A stretch of 6,597 nucleotides of DNA, taken from contig CADBFL010000098.1 of assembly GCA_902793875.1 (NCBI GenBank), positions 1 through 6,597 of the forward strand. The letters are read 5' to 3'. The stretch's first letter is position 1. Each line of letters starts with the position of its first letter. Of the stretch, positions 1-5,487 are shown piece after piece. Made by a program: the position numbers and the translations under genes. This stretch comes from an uncultured Eubacteriales bacterium (GTDB lineage Bacteria > Bacillota > Clostridia > Peptostreptococcales > Anaerovoracaceae). The notes under the pieces were generated by a model. That model saw only the letters and a list, made by a program, of their open reading frames with translations, did no database searches and was not told where the DNA came from.

Positions 1-97
1 TCAGTTGTGTAGATTATTACTTATTGGGTTGAACCGCCGTATGCCGAACGGCACGTACGGTGGTGTGAGAGGGGCTACAAGTTAGCCCCTACTCGAT
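1..97 (+). mobile_element. 3' end of a group II intron (truncated by the window edge)
   Basis: This is the last part of a bacterial group II intron, a self-splicing RNA and retroelement. Domains V and VI are complete and fold without strain. The intron should end at T97, giving the usual purine-pyrimidine end (GAT) a few bases after the branch-point bulge. Bases 1-30 are the linker ahead of domain V. Any encoded reverse transcriptase-maturase and the domain I-IV core lie upstream of the window, so whether the element is intact cannot be judged. The intron is in the same orientation as the SEC-C gene and ends 38 bases before its start codon, so transcription from upstream must pass through or splice out the intron to reach that gene. 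The structural subclass is left open. Confidence 0.9.
31..94 (+). ncRNA. Group II intron domains V and VI
   Basis: Domain V: bases 33-41 pair with 56-64. A two-base CG bulge at 54-55 follows, then a distal stem 42-45/50-53 capped by a GAAC tetraloop at 46-49. The catalytic triad reads CGC at 35-37, and its middle G36 pairs with T61 as the conserved G-U wobble. Domain VI: 67-69 pairs with 92-94 and 70-77 pairs with 83-90 around a CAAGT loop, leaving A91 unpaired. That bulged adenosine sits where the branch-point nucleophile belongs, six bases before the predicted 3' splice site. All pairings were read directly from the sequence. The catalytic roles are established for the family. Confidence 0.9.
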
Positions 98-101
98 TAA
101 A

Positions 102-117
102 AGCCGTCAGATCGGCT
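102..117. other. Small hairpin in the intron's 3' exon
   Basis: AGCCG (102-106) pairs with CGGCT (113-117) around a six-base loop. On the minus strand the stem is followed by TTTTAAT, so it could act as a weak intrinsic terminator for leftward transcription. On the plus strand it would be a short hairpin in the leader of the SEC-C gene, ending just before its ribosome binding site. Group IIC introns insert next to terminator hairpins, but normally with the hairpin in the 5' exon, so no link to insertion is claimed. Confidence 0.35.
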
Positions 118-135
118 AAAAGAAAGGGTGCAGAA

Positions 136-2184
136 ATGAAATACTATCAGATCAAATCAACCGAAAAAGGTTCAAGGCCGCCAAGGTGGTACCGCACACT
201 GGTGCCGTCGGGCATCACATTCTCGCAGCTGTATGTATTGCTTGCGTTTGTCCATGGCGAGATGCCTGATGATCTCTCAATGTATTTCGAATACGAAACG
301 TCAGACAGGGAGATATATATTGAGGAATTCGAGGACGGTAAGCCGTCTTTCAGAAACAGCGTTCGGGACATATATGATACCAGGGGCACATACATAGATT
401 CGTTCTTTGAAAAAGGCTTCAAAATAAGCCAGTATACAGGCAGGGATTTCGATCTGACCATTGAAGTCGAAAAGGACGCGGAGGAGTGCCGGGGGCTGAA
501 CGCCCCTAAGGTGATAAAGGTCAGCAGGATCATAGCCGATGAAGAAGGCGGCCAGCCGGAAGGAGAGACCCTGCCGGAAGAGATGTTCAAAGTGACACCG
601 GACCGGAAACGCTATTTCAGATATGTCGGCGAGCTCATGCATGATATATTCAGCGGGTCGATCATGCATGTGTCCGAAGATCCGGTAACACCGGAGGAGA
701 GCGTCTGCAAAGGAAGTCGCTCCAGGAGCAGGGAGACACTTCGTGAGGCGTTGCAGCTACTGTATGAAGACGCGGATCTTCGCTCTCTGCTCGAGCTGCT
801 GGAAACGGATCTGGATACAAAACAATCATCCGACAGGCATCTGATGCACAGGATAGACAATCTGATGCTCCAAAAATACGGAATGACATTTGGCGGATAT
901 ACACTTGCCGCTACGATAAAAGGTCTTGACGCGGGAAGAGAGTTATCGTCGCTGTTGGAGGAGAAGCCTTCAAAGCCTGCAGTCACAACAGAAGCTTTCA
1001 TCAACAGCTACAGCAAAAACGACCTGGAAATGATTGCAGACGAATACGGACTGATGCTGCCTGCAAACAGAAGCAAAAAGAATCTTGTCAAGGTCATAAT
1101 GCAGCAGTTGTTTTCTGCAGAAGCCATCCGCAACCGGCTGATGCAGCTCGAAGATGATGAGATGGAGCTGTTCAGGCTCACTGCGGAATGCGAATTCGGC
1201 AGGGCCCCCGAGACCGATGAAGAGGAGATGGCGGCAGACGACCTGGTGAACGAACTACTGGCAGTCCCGCTCAGGGACGACAGGCTGTTCATAACAAACA
1301 TTGTACGCAATGTGTATGAGGAGTCAGACAAAGATGCACTTGAGACTGAAAGGCAGAAATCGGTATGGATGTATAAGTGCCTCGAGATCGCGCGTGATTT
1401 CTATGGCGTGATGGACTGGGATGTGCTGGGACAGCTCTTCGCCCGCAGGTTCAAAGGCGTCGGTCGCGATGAGCTGACAGAAGTGTTCAGGCGCACGCCG
1501 GAGATGTATAACGATTTTGAGGAAGTCGGCGATAAACTTGTGCTAAGTTATTTCATTGAAGATGATTACTACATGTTCCTTGAGGGTACGATACAGAAAG
1601 ACAAGCCGTTCTATTTTCCGAGCAGGCAGGAGATAGAGGAGTTCTGGGAAAAAGGCTGCCTGCTCAGCAGCAGGTCGCATCAGGCCATGTACCGCTATCT
1701 GCTGAAGACCTTCGGATGCAGCAAAAGAGAGGCTGAACTGAAGGTGATGGAGATATACCATGCGATAAACAATCAGCGGAGACTGCAGGAAGTGATCGAC
1801 ATCCTGCAGGACATGGCGCCGGATGAAGGGGACGACTTCGTGTTCGGATCTCAGAAAGATGCAGAGGAATTCACAAAGTGCTACATGGAGATGCATAACC
1901 ACAGCCATGTCATGGGCAACAGAGGATATCCGCCGCATGATCTCTTCAATGCAATGGGAGGAGTGCGAAGTCTGCCTGAGGACATGATAATATCCCCTCG
2001 GGGACCCGAGGCTGCAGCCATGCTGGATGAATCAAGAGAAGAACTGGCAAAGCGCGGCATAAAGCTCGATGAAGAGCGGATCGATTCGATGCTGGCCGGT
2101 GAAAAGCGAAAAAAGACAGGCCGGAACGATCCATGTCCATGTGGCAGCGGCAAAAAGTATAAGAATTGCTGCGGCAAGAGATAG
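136..2184 (+). CDS. pRiA4b ORF-3-like domain protein with C-terminal SEC-C zinc motif
   Basis: A 682-residue protein, predicted cytosolic, with no signal peptide or membrane segment. Residues 1 to about 130 match the pRiA4b ORF-3-like (IS1096 TnpR-like) domain; the opening MKYYQIKSTEKGSRPPRWYR is typical of that fold. The middle is helical, acidic and unassigned. A stretch near 292-326 (SYSKNDLEMIADEYGL onward) looks like a SAP or Rho-N-type helical motif. The C-terminus carries a complete SEC-C motif, GRNDPCPCGSGKKYKNCC (662-679), with zinc ligands in a C-x-C-x8-C-C arrangement (C667, C669, C678, C679); in SecA this module binds zinc and contacts partner proteins. The start is supported by AAAGGGTG at 123-130. 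Despite the domain name, there is no evidence of recombinase activity, and the function is unknown. A group II intron ends 38 bases upstream. Confidence 0.9.
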   Translation: MKYYQIKSTEKGSRPPRWYRTLVPSGITFSQLYVLLAFVHGEMPDDLSMYFEYETSDREIYIEEFEDGKPSFRNSVRDIYDTRGTYIDSFFEKGFKISQYTGRDFDLTIEVEKDAEECRGLNAPKVIKVSRIIADEEGGQPEGETLPEEMFKVTPDRKRYFRYVGELMHDIFSGSIMHVSEDPVTPEESVCKGSRSRSRETLREALQLLYEDADLRSLLELLETDLDTKQSSDRHLMHRIDNLMLQKYGMTFGGYTLAATIKGLDAGRELSSLLEEKPSKPAVTTEAFINSYSKNDLEMIADEYGLMLPANRSKKNLVKVIMQQLFSAEAIRNRLMQLEDDEMELFRLTAECEFGRAPETDEEEMAADDLVNELLAVPLRDDRLFITNIVRNVYEESDKDALETERQKSVWMYKCLEIARDFYGVMDWDVLGQLFARRFKGVGRDELTEVFRRTPEMYNDFEEVGDKLVLSYFIEDDYYMFLEGTIQKDKPFYFPSRQEIEEFWEKGCLLSSRSHQAMYRYLLKTFGCSKREAELKVMEIYHAINNQRRLQEVIDILQDMAPDEGDDFVFGSQKDAEEFTKCYMEMHNHSHVMGNRGYPPHDLFNAMGGVRSLPEDMIISPRGPEAAAMLDESREELAKRGIKLDEERIDSMLAGEKRKKTGRNDPCPCGSGKKYKNCCGKR

Positions 2185-2207
2185 AGCGGCATCAAGAAGT
2201 ACGATAT

Positions 2208-3608
2208 CTACTTGAGCTCCGGGTCTGAATAATGTTTTCTCTTGTCCTCATACATGCGCTCATCCGCATCGGCCAGCGCTCTGCGCACCTCTCTGCAGTC
2301 AGATGTGTATCCGAAGCCTATGGCAAAGCTGAGATCGGGATAGTGTGTCTGGGCAACGCGAAGATCGCTGACTTTCTTTTCGAGCTCCTCGCTTGATACT
2401 CCCGGCAGTATGACAACGAATTCGTCGCCGCCGGCGCGGAATATCTGCTCCGCGTCAAAGAGCTCCCTGAGGGCTGATGCTGCGTTGCGAAGAAGGACAT
2501 CTCCGGCTGCGTGCCCTTTGGAATCGTTGATGCGCTTGAGACCGTTCAGATCTGCGAATATGACTCCCGCCGGCTTAGCGGATCTTTCCGGAAGCCCGCT
2601 CAGGGCATCGACATAGTTGTTCATCTCATTGCGGTTCATGATGCCGGTCAGCATGTCTCTTGAGCTGAGCTCTCTGAGCTTGTTCACCATCATGTAGCTG
2701 GATATCTCGGAGCCCAGCACGAATGTGGTCAGCTCGAGTATCTCCTTGATCTGCGCCGAGCGGTCCTCGTCGAAGTTGACGGCCCACATGTATCCGATCT
2801 CCTCGTCAGGTCCTTTGAGAGGGAAGAGCGCGATGCTCTTTACTCCGGCGTCTTTCAGCGATCCGTACCAGAGCGGATTCCTCTCTTTTACGACTTCCAT
2901 GTCCCTGTCGTTTTTGGCGACCAGGCAGTTGCTTCCCGCTATGGTATCCTTCCATGTGCTCGCGACAGGGTAAAAGTCTTTACCGAGATAATCGGTGTCC
3001 GGTCTGAGATCTGAACCCTCGGCAAAATCCTCGCCCAGGAGTTCGCAGCTTTCATTTTCCTTGTCCACGAGCAGCATGCCGCAGTATTCCACATCGCAAA
3101 GTCTCCGGATGTCGCCGACCGCATCTTTCAGGGCGCTCCTGAAGTCTTTCGCCTCGCGAAGCCTGATGGCTGTTTCAAGCACCGCGGCCGCGATGTCTCC
3201 GGATATATTGGAGATCCTCTCCGAACTTGCTTCGAAATTGATCTCCATGATATATGCGCAGTAGTGGATATTGCCGTCGTCCGGTCCGAGCGGCATGAAG
3301 GTCATGTTGAACCATATGTCATACCGGTCCGGGTGCGCATATGAATGGAGACATTTTTTGTTTACTGCCGCGCGAAAACAGAAATCCTCAAAGTTGAGAT
3401 CTCTGGTAAGGTACTCTGTGTAAAGCGAGTTCGGCACGAACTTCTTTGTCAGCATCTCGAGATCCTGCATGGGATGCTCGATGGTGTCGATATATGCTTT
3501 GTTGCCGGTAACGATGCGGACATCGCCGCAGCTGCCGTCCGGCTTCTCTTCTACAGACACGATGCAGGCCATTGCTGCGATGCTGTCTGCTACTTTCTGA
3601 AAATCCAT
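2208..3608 (-). CDS. Diguanylate cyclase with PAS-like and GAF-like sensor regions
   Basis: Predicted to make cyclic di-GMP from two GTP. Numbered from the upstream ATG at 3635 (475 residues), about 18-135 looks PAS-like, 145-310 GAF-like, and 320-470 is the GGDEF domain. Visible landmarks are DMLTGIMNRN (327-336), ADLNGLKRIND (361-371, with the metal-binding aspartate D362) and the intact active-site loop RAGGDEF (400-406). The position of the RxxD product-inhibition site reads FDAE (393-396), so classical I-site feedback is probably absent. No membrane segment is seen, so the sensor is likely cytosolic. I prefer the start at 3608 (466 residues): GGAAGGGG at 3621-3628 precedes it, and the TATAAT at 3651-3656 would leave the 3635 start with almost no leader. 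It converges on the SEC-C gene and diverges from the peptide cassette. Confidence 0.92.
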   Translation of the reverse strand: MDFQKVADSIAAMACIVSVEEKPDGSCGDVRIVTGNKAYIDTIEHPMQDLEMLTKKFVPNSLYTEYLTRDLNFEDFCFRAAVNKKCLHSYAHPDRYDIWFNMTFMPLGPDDGNIHYCAYIMEINFEASSERISNISGDIAAAVLETAIRLREAKDFRSALKDAVGDIRRLCDVEYCGMLLVDKENESCELLGEDFAEGSDLRPDTDYLGKDFYPVASTWKDTIAGSNCLVAKNDRDMEVVKERNPLWYGSLKDAGVKSIALFPLKGPDEEIGYMWAVNFDEDRSAQIKEILELTTFVLGSEISSYMMVNKLRELSSRDMLTGIMNRNEMNNYVDALSGLPERSAKPAGVIFADLNGLKRINDSKGHAAGDVLLRNAASALRELFDAEQIFRAGGDEFVVILPGVSSEELEKKVSDLRVAQTHYPDLSFAIGFGYTSDCREVRRALADADERMYEDKRKHYSDPELK

Positions 3609-3650
3609 TTCTGACTCTATCCCCTTCCGGTACATCTTTTTTACCCGTTC

Positions 3651-3656
3651 ATTATA
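3651..3656 (-). promoter_or_regulatory. -10 element for the diguanylate cyclase gene
   Basis: A perfect TATAAT on the minus strand, with transcription expected to begin near 3644. No good -35 hexamer lies at the right spacing (TAGCCG is at 17 bases), so the promoter may need an activator or be weak. The position supports the downstream ATG at 3608 as the start. Confidence 0.5.
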
Positions 3657-3722
3657 ACCGAATCGGACCCGGACGGCTATAGCGTCATATCAGGAGGAAT
3701 AGAACTGTTCCGGCATCAAATG

Positions 3723-3731
3723 TGTTAGAAT
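3723..3731 (+). promoter_or_regulatory. Extended -10 promoter for the peptide cassette
   Basis: TG-T-TAGAAT is an extended -10 element (TGn followed by the hexamer at 3726-3731). Transcription would start near 3738, giving a leader of about 27 bases with a strong ribosome binding site. The -35 region is poor, which is tolerated in extended -10 promoters. A second possible -10, TATAAA at 3734-3739, overlaps the expected start region and is less convincing. Confidence 0.45.
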
Positions 3732-3764
3732 GATATAAACATATACGGCACGGAGGTGATCAGA

Positions 3765-3959
3765 ATGAGTGAACGGTTCGATAAACTGTCGATCGGGGAC
3801 CTTGAGGATGTTTCAGGCGGCGAGTATTTCAGGATCTGCACGGGGGATAATGAAGATCATGATTTTGTCATGGTGGAAGTCGTAAAAACCGGATTTGTGA
3901 AGAATGTGCATTACAGATGCAGCATATGCGGGTATGAATACTGGAAAGAAGTTTTCTGA
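3765..3959 (+). CDS. Double-glycine leader peptide 1 (bacteriocin-like or secreted peptide precursor)
   Basis: A 64-residue peptide. Its first 19 residues form a classic double-glycine leader ending LSIGDLEDVSGG (8-19), the type cut after GG by C39-peptidase ABC exporters. The predicted 45-residue core begins EYFRIC. It is acidic (by hand count 8 acidic against 5 Lys/Arg residues), aromatic near its end, and contains three cysteines: C25 and a C52-x-x-C55 pair within YRCSICGYEYW. The CxxC resembles half of a zinc ribbon or a redox or modification site and is unusual for a class II bacteriocin. The start is fixed by GGAGGTGAT at 3752-3760; an in-frame GTG at 3756 lies inside that site and is rejected. 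It is the first gene of a three-gene cassette, 51 bases before a second double-glycine peptide. The product's activity is unknown. Confidence 0.8.
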   Translation: MSERFDKLSIGDLEDVSGGEYFRICTGDNEDHDFVMVEVVKTGFVKNVHYRCSICGYEYWKEVF

Positions 3960-4010
3960 GGTGAGCTTTTGGATATAAAAAACAACAATACCGCAAGGAG
4001 GTACAGAAAG

Positions 4011-4283
4011 ATGACAGATGTTGAAAAATTATTTGAAGCCGGCAGCCGGGAACTCAGACTCGACGATCTCGGAGAGATCAGCGGGGGCAATGTCAGAGTG
4101 GAAGGATACGGAATAATCATGCAGCTCATTGCAAAGTATAAAAGGCAGGGAAAGAGCAAGGAAGACTGCATCGCGACTATCAGAAAAGGCTGGGAAGGCG
4201 ACTGCAGATTCAAGATGGGACTTACAGACGGCACCGACGAAGATCTTAAGACGATCCTCGACTATGTCGAGTCGCACTGGTAG
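4011..4283 (+). CDS. Double-glycine leader peptide 2 (bacteriocin-like or secreted peptide precursor)
   Basis: A 90-residue peptide with a leader ending LRLDDLGEISGG (15-26), in register with the LSIGDLEDVSGG leader of the preceding gene, so one exporter could process both. The predicted core (27-90) is 64 residues, roughly neutral, and opens NVRVEGYGIIMQLIAKYKRQ, a likely amphipathic helix. It has two cysteines, C53 and C65, that could form one disulfide, and a second helical stretch near 76-88. An ideal AAGGAGG at 3995-4001 lies 9 bases before this ATG; an upstream in-frame TTG at 3969 has no such support and would add 14 residues ahead of the leader. The core matches no family I recognise. 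Together with its neighbour it could be a two-peptide system, an RiPP substrate or a signalling peptide. Confidence 0.8.
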   Translation: MTDVEKLFEAGSRELRLDDLGEISGGNVRVEGYGIIMQLIAKYKRQGKSKEDCIATIRKGWEGDCRFKMGLTDGTDEDLKTILDYVESHW

Positions 4284-4322
4284 GACCCGGGATACCGCCG
4301 AAAACGTGAAAGGCAGAGGCTT

Positions 4323-4487
4323 ATGAGCGGCAAATCAAAGAGAGACCTCGCGGGAGCGATACTGTTCTTTATAGCGGGAGTCATATTCTTCTTCAACGAA
4401 AAGGGCAGATACATGGCGTTCGTGTTTTTTGCCCTCTCCCTTGTATTCTTCGCGCTCTCAAGGGGCAATAAGGACAGGGACGGCTAA
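4323..4487 (+). CDS. Small two-helix membrane protein, possible immunity protein
   Basis: A 54-residue frame, MSGKSKRDLAGAILFFIAGV onward, ending SRGNKDRDG. Two hydrophobic segments, about residues 9-24 and 31-47, flank a short polar turn (NEKGRY). The basic N-terminus (KSKR) and charged C-terminus suggest a hairpin with both ends in the cytoplasm. AAAGG at 4309-4313 lies 9 bases ahead of the ATG. It begins 39 bases after the second double-glycine peptide on the same strand, with a weak terminator-like hairpin after it, so it probably belongs to that operon. Small membrane proteins next to double-glycine peptide genes are often bacteriocin immunity proteins. That role is inferred from position and shape, since no family match is recognised. 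Confidence 0.65.
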   Translation: MSGKSKRDLAGAILFFIAGVIFFFNEKGRYMAFVFFALSLVFFALSRGNKDRDG

Positions 4488-4509
4488 AAACTGATTTTCG
4501 GTTTTCTTT
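4487..4509 (+). terminator. Weak intrinsic terminator after the peptide cassette
   Basis: AAAACTG (4487-4493) pairs with CGGTTTT (4499-4505), including one G-T pair, around an ATTTT loop, and runs into CTTT. The stem is AT-rich and overlaps the last base of the preceding stop codon. It may end the cassette transcript only partly. Confidence 0.35.
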
Positions 4510-4523
4510 AAGTTTGATTTAAG
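4507..4523 (+). promoter_or_regulatory. TTTAAG direct repeat, candidate OmpR/PhoB-family binding site
   Basis: TTTAAG occurs at 4507-4512 and again at 4518-4523, an 11-base period (one helical turn). This is the arrangement bound by tandem dimers of OmpR/PhoB-type response regulators. The repeat overlaps the -35 zone of the promoter for the VTC-domain gene, where such activators usually sit. The regulator's identity is not given by the sequence. Confidence 0.45.
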
Positions 4524-4530
4524 CAAAGCC

Positions 4531-4539
4531 TGGTATCTT
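4531..4539 (+). promoter_or_regulatory. Extended -10 promoter for the VTC-domain gene
   Basis: TG-G-TATCTT forms an extended -10 element with its hexamer at 4534-4539. The hexamer 17 bases upstream (AGTTTG, 4511-4516) is a poor -35, consistent with activation from the overlapping TTTAAG repeats. Transcription would begin near 4546, downstream of the ATG at 4540, which argues for the ATG at 4564 as the start. Confidence 0.5.
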
Positions 4540-4563
4540 ATGCATTGTAAAGGAGACAATGTC

Positions 4564-5364
4564 ATGGGATATCAGGCTGTTTTTAAAAGATACGAACTTA
4601 AATACAGGGTCACCGAAGAGCAGAAGGCGAAGATCCTGAAGGTGATGGAGCCTTACATGGAGGCCGACCGCTACGGAAAGTCGACGATCAGGAACATATA
4701 TTTCGACACGGATGACTATATCCTGGCAAGGCACTCGATCGCGAAGCCTGACTACAAGGAGAAGCTCCGCATAAGGAGCTATTCGAGGGCGGACGCTGAC
4801 AGCACGGTCTTTGTCGAGCTGAAGCGCAAGTACGATCACCTGGTGTACAAAAGAAGGGTAGGTGTGACGGAGAAGGAGGCTGTGGACTGGATCTGCCGCG
4901 GAAAGTCCGTCGGCATGCACGAGGACCAGCGTTCCCGCGAGATCGATTATTTCCTCTCGCTCTACGACGGCATCAGACCGGCTCTTTATCTGAGCTACGA
5001 CCGCGAAGCGTACAGGATGAAGGACGGAAGCGACTTCAGAGTCACCTTCGATACCAACATACTCTGCAGAGAGCACGATCTGTCGCTCGAATCGGATCCT
5101 TACGGCACGTCCATACTCGAGGACGGCATGGTGCTCATGGAGCTCAAGTGCTCGGGAGGACTCCCTCTGTGGATGGTTCGCATCCTGTCGAAGGAGCGCA
5201 TCTACAAGACCTCGTTTTCGAAATACGGGACCGCGTACTGCAGCTTCATGGAAGAGACGCCTGCAGAAAGGGCGCATGAGATCGCGGCCGAAAGCCAGGC
5301 GGCGGCTTTCAGGGAAGCGAGAGCGAAAAAAATACAGCCTTCGTACAGGATGGCCTTCGGATAG
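4564..5364 (+). CDS. VTC-domain (polyphosphate polymerase-like) protein
   Basis: A 266-residue soluble protein of the VTC / triphosphate-tunnel fold, related to the catalytic domain that polymerises polyphosphate in yeast Vtc4. Residues about 7-230 cover the domain. Alternating charged strands that would line the tunnel are visible: FKRYELKYRV (7-16), the IYFDTDD strand (45-51), KLRIRSYSR (68-75), VFVELKRKY (82-90), LMELKCSGGL (191-200) and the closing TSFSKYGTAY (216-225). The last 35 residues are an extra alanine- and charge-rich tail. AGGAG at 4551-4555 lies 8 bases before this ATG; the ATG at 4540 would add eight residues and precedes the ribosome binding site. Bacterial VTC-domain proteins lack the yeast SPX and membrane parts. 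Polyphosphate synthesis is inferred from the fold and not demonstrated for this subgroup. Confidence 0.88.
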   Translation: MGYQAVFKRYELKYRVTEEQKAKILKVMEPYMEADRYGKSTIRNIYFDTDDYILARHSIAKPDYKEKLRIRSYSRADADSTVFVELKRKYDHLVYKRRVGVTEKEAVDWICRGKSVGMHEDQRSREIDYFLSLYDGIRPALYLSYDREAYRMKDGSDFRVTFDTNILCREHDLSLESDPYGTSILEDGMVLMELKCSGGLPLWMVRILSKERIYKTSFSKYGTAYCSFMEETPAERAHEIAAESQAAAFREARAKKIQPSYRMAFG

Positions 5365-5402
5365 AAAAAGCAAAAATAATAGCACATAATCTGAATTTAC
5401 AT

Positions 5403-5413
5403 CCCCTGCGGGG
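5403..5413. promoter_or_regulatory. GC-rich palindrome upstream of the nickel/cobalt permease gene
   Basis: CCCC (5403-5406), TGC, GGGG (5410-5413) form a tight inverted repeat just before the -35 element of the permease gene. It could be an operator or a short RNA hairpin. It lacks a following U tract, so it is a poor terminator for the VTC-domain gene. Part of it (CCCTGC, 5404-5409) is also complementary to GCAGGG at 5471-5476, which overlaps the next gene's ribosome binding site. Confidence 0.4.
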
Positions 5414-5415
5414 GC

Positions 5416-5444
5416 TTGTGAGCGAAAGATACCGACCTTATACT
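5416..5444 (+). promoter_or_regulatory. Promoter for the nickel/cobalt permease gene
   Basis: TTGTGA (5416-5421), a 17-base spacer, and TATACT (5439-5444) form a good vegetative-type promoter, with transcription expected near 5451. The resulting leader of about 37 bases ends in GGGAGGT (5474-5480), 7 bases ahead of the ATG. Confidence 0.55.
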
Positions 5445-5487
5445 TCTAGATAAGAACGATCGAAGAAGTTGCAGGGAGGTATTTTTT

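Larger units (their letters stand above)
3609..3764. promoter_or_regulatory. Divergent intergenic control region
   Basis: These 156 bases separate the leftward diguanylate cyclase from the rightward peptide cassette and hold promoter elements for both. Two symmetric sites lie between them: the perfect palindrome GCTATAGC (3676-3683) and GAAC-T-GTTC (3702-3710). The second covers the -35 zone of the rightward promoter, as an operator would. An AGGAGG at 3692-3697 has no start codon at a usable distance. The operator role is inferred from position and symmetry only. Confidence 0.35.

Noticed and set aside
1..135. CRISPR or tandem repeat array near the left edge
   Set aside because: The repeats seen are the two strands of the domain V and VI stems, which the intron fold fully explains.
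2185..2213. Bidirectional terminator between the convergent genes
   Set aside because: Only a 5-base stem (AAGTA/TACTT, 2197-2213) is present, with no T tract on either side.
3702..3710. LexA (SOS) box at GAAC-T-GTTC
   Set aside because: Gram-positive LexA sites have four bases between the GAAC and GTTC halves; here there is one.
3756..3764. GTG start for the first double-glycine peptide
   Set aside because: The GTG lies inside the ribosome binding site GGAGGTGAT that serves the ATG at 3765.
3969..4010. Upstream TTG start for the second double-glycine peptide
   Set aside because: No ribosome binding site precedes it, and it would read through the AAGGAGG that serves the ATG at 4011 and place residues ahead of a standard leader.
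4519..5385. Long minus-strand open frame opposite the VTC-domain gene
   Set aside because: It mirrors the coding strand, has low-complexity arginine- and leucine-rich sequence with no recognisable domain and spans a well-supported gene; a codon-bias artefact.
5403..5420. Intrinsic terminator for the VTC-domain gene
   Set aside because: The CCCC/GGGG stem is followed by GCTTGTG rather than a run of T, so it does not fit a Rho-independent terminator.
5365..5487. Cobalamin or NiCo riboswitch ahead of the metal permease
   Set aside because: The conserved cobalamin-box and NiCo core sequences as I recall them are not visible, and a good promoter lies inside the region. A covariance-model search would settle it.
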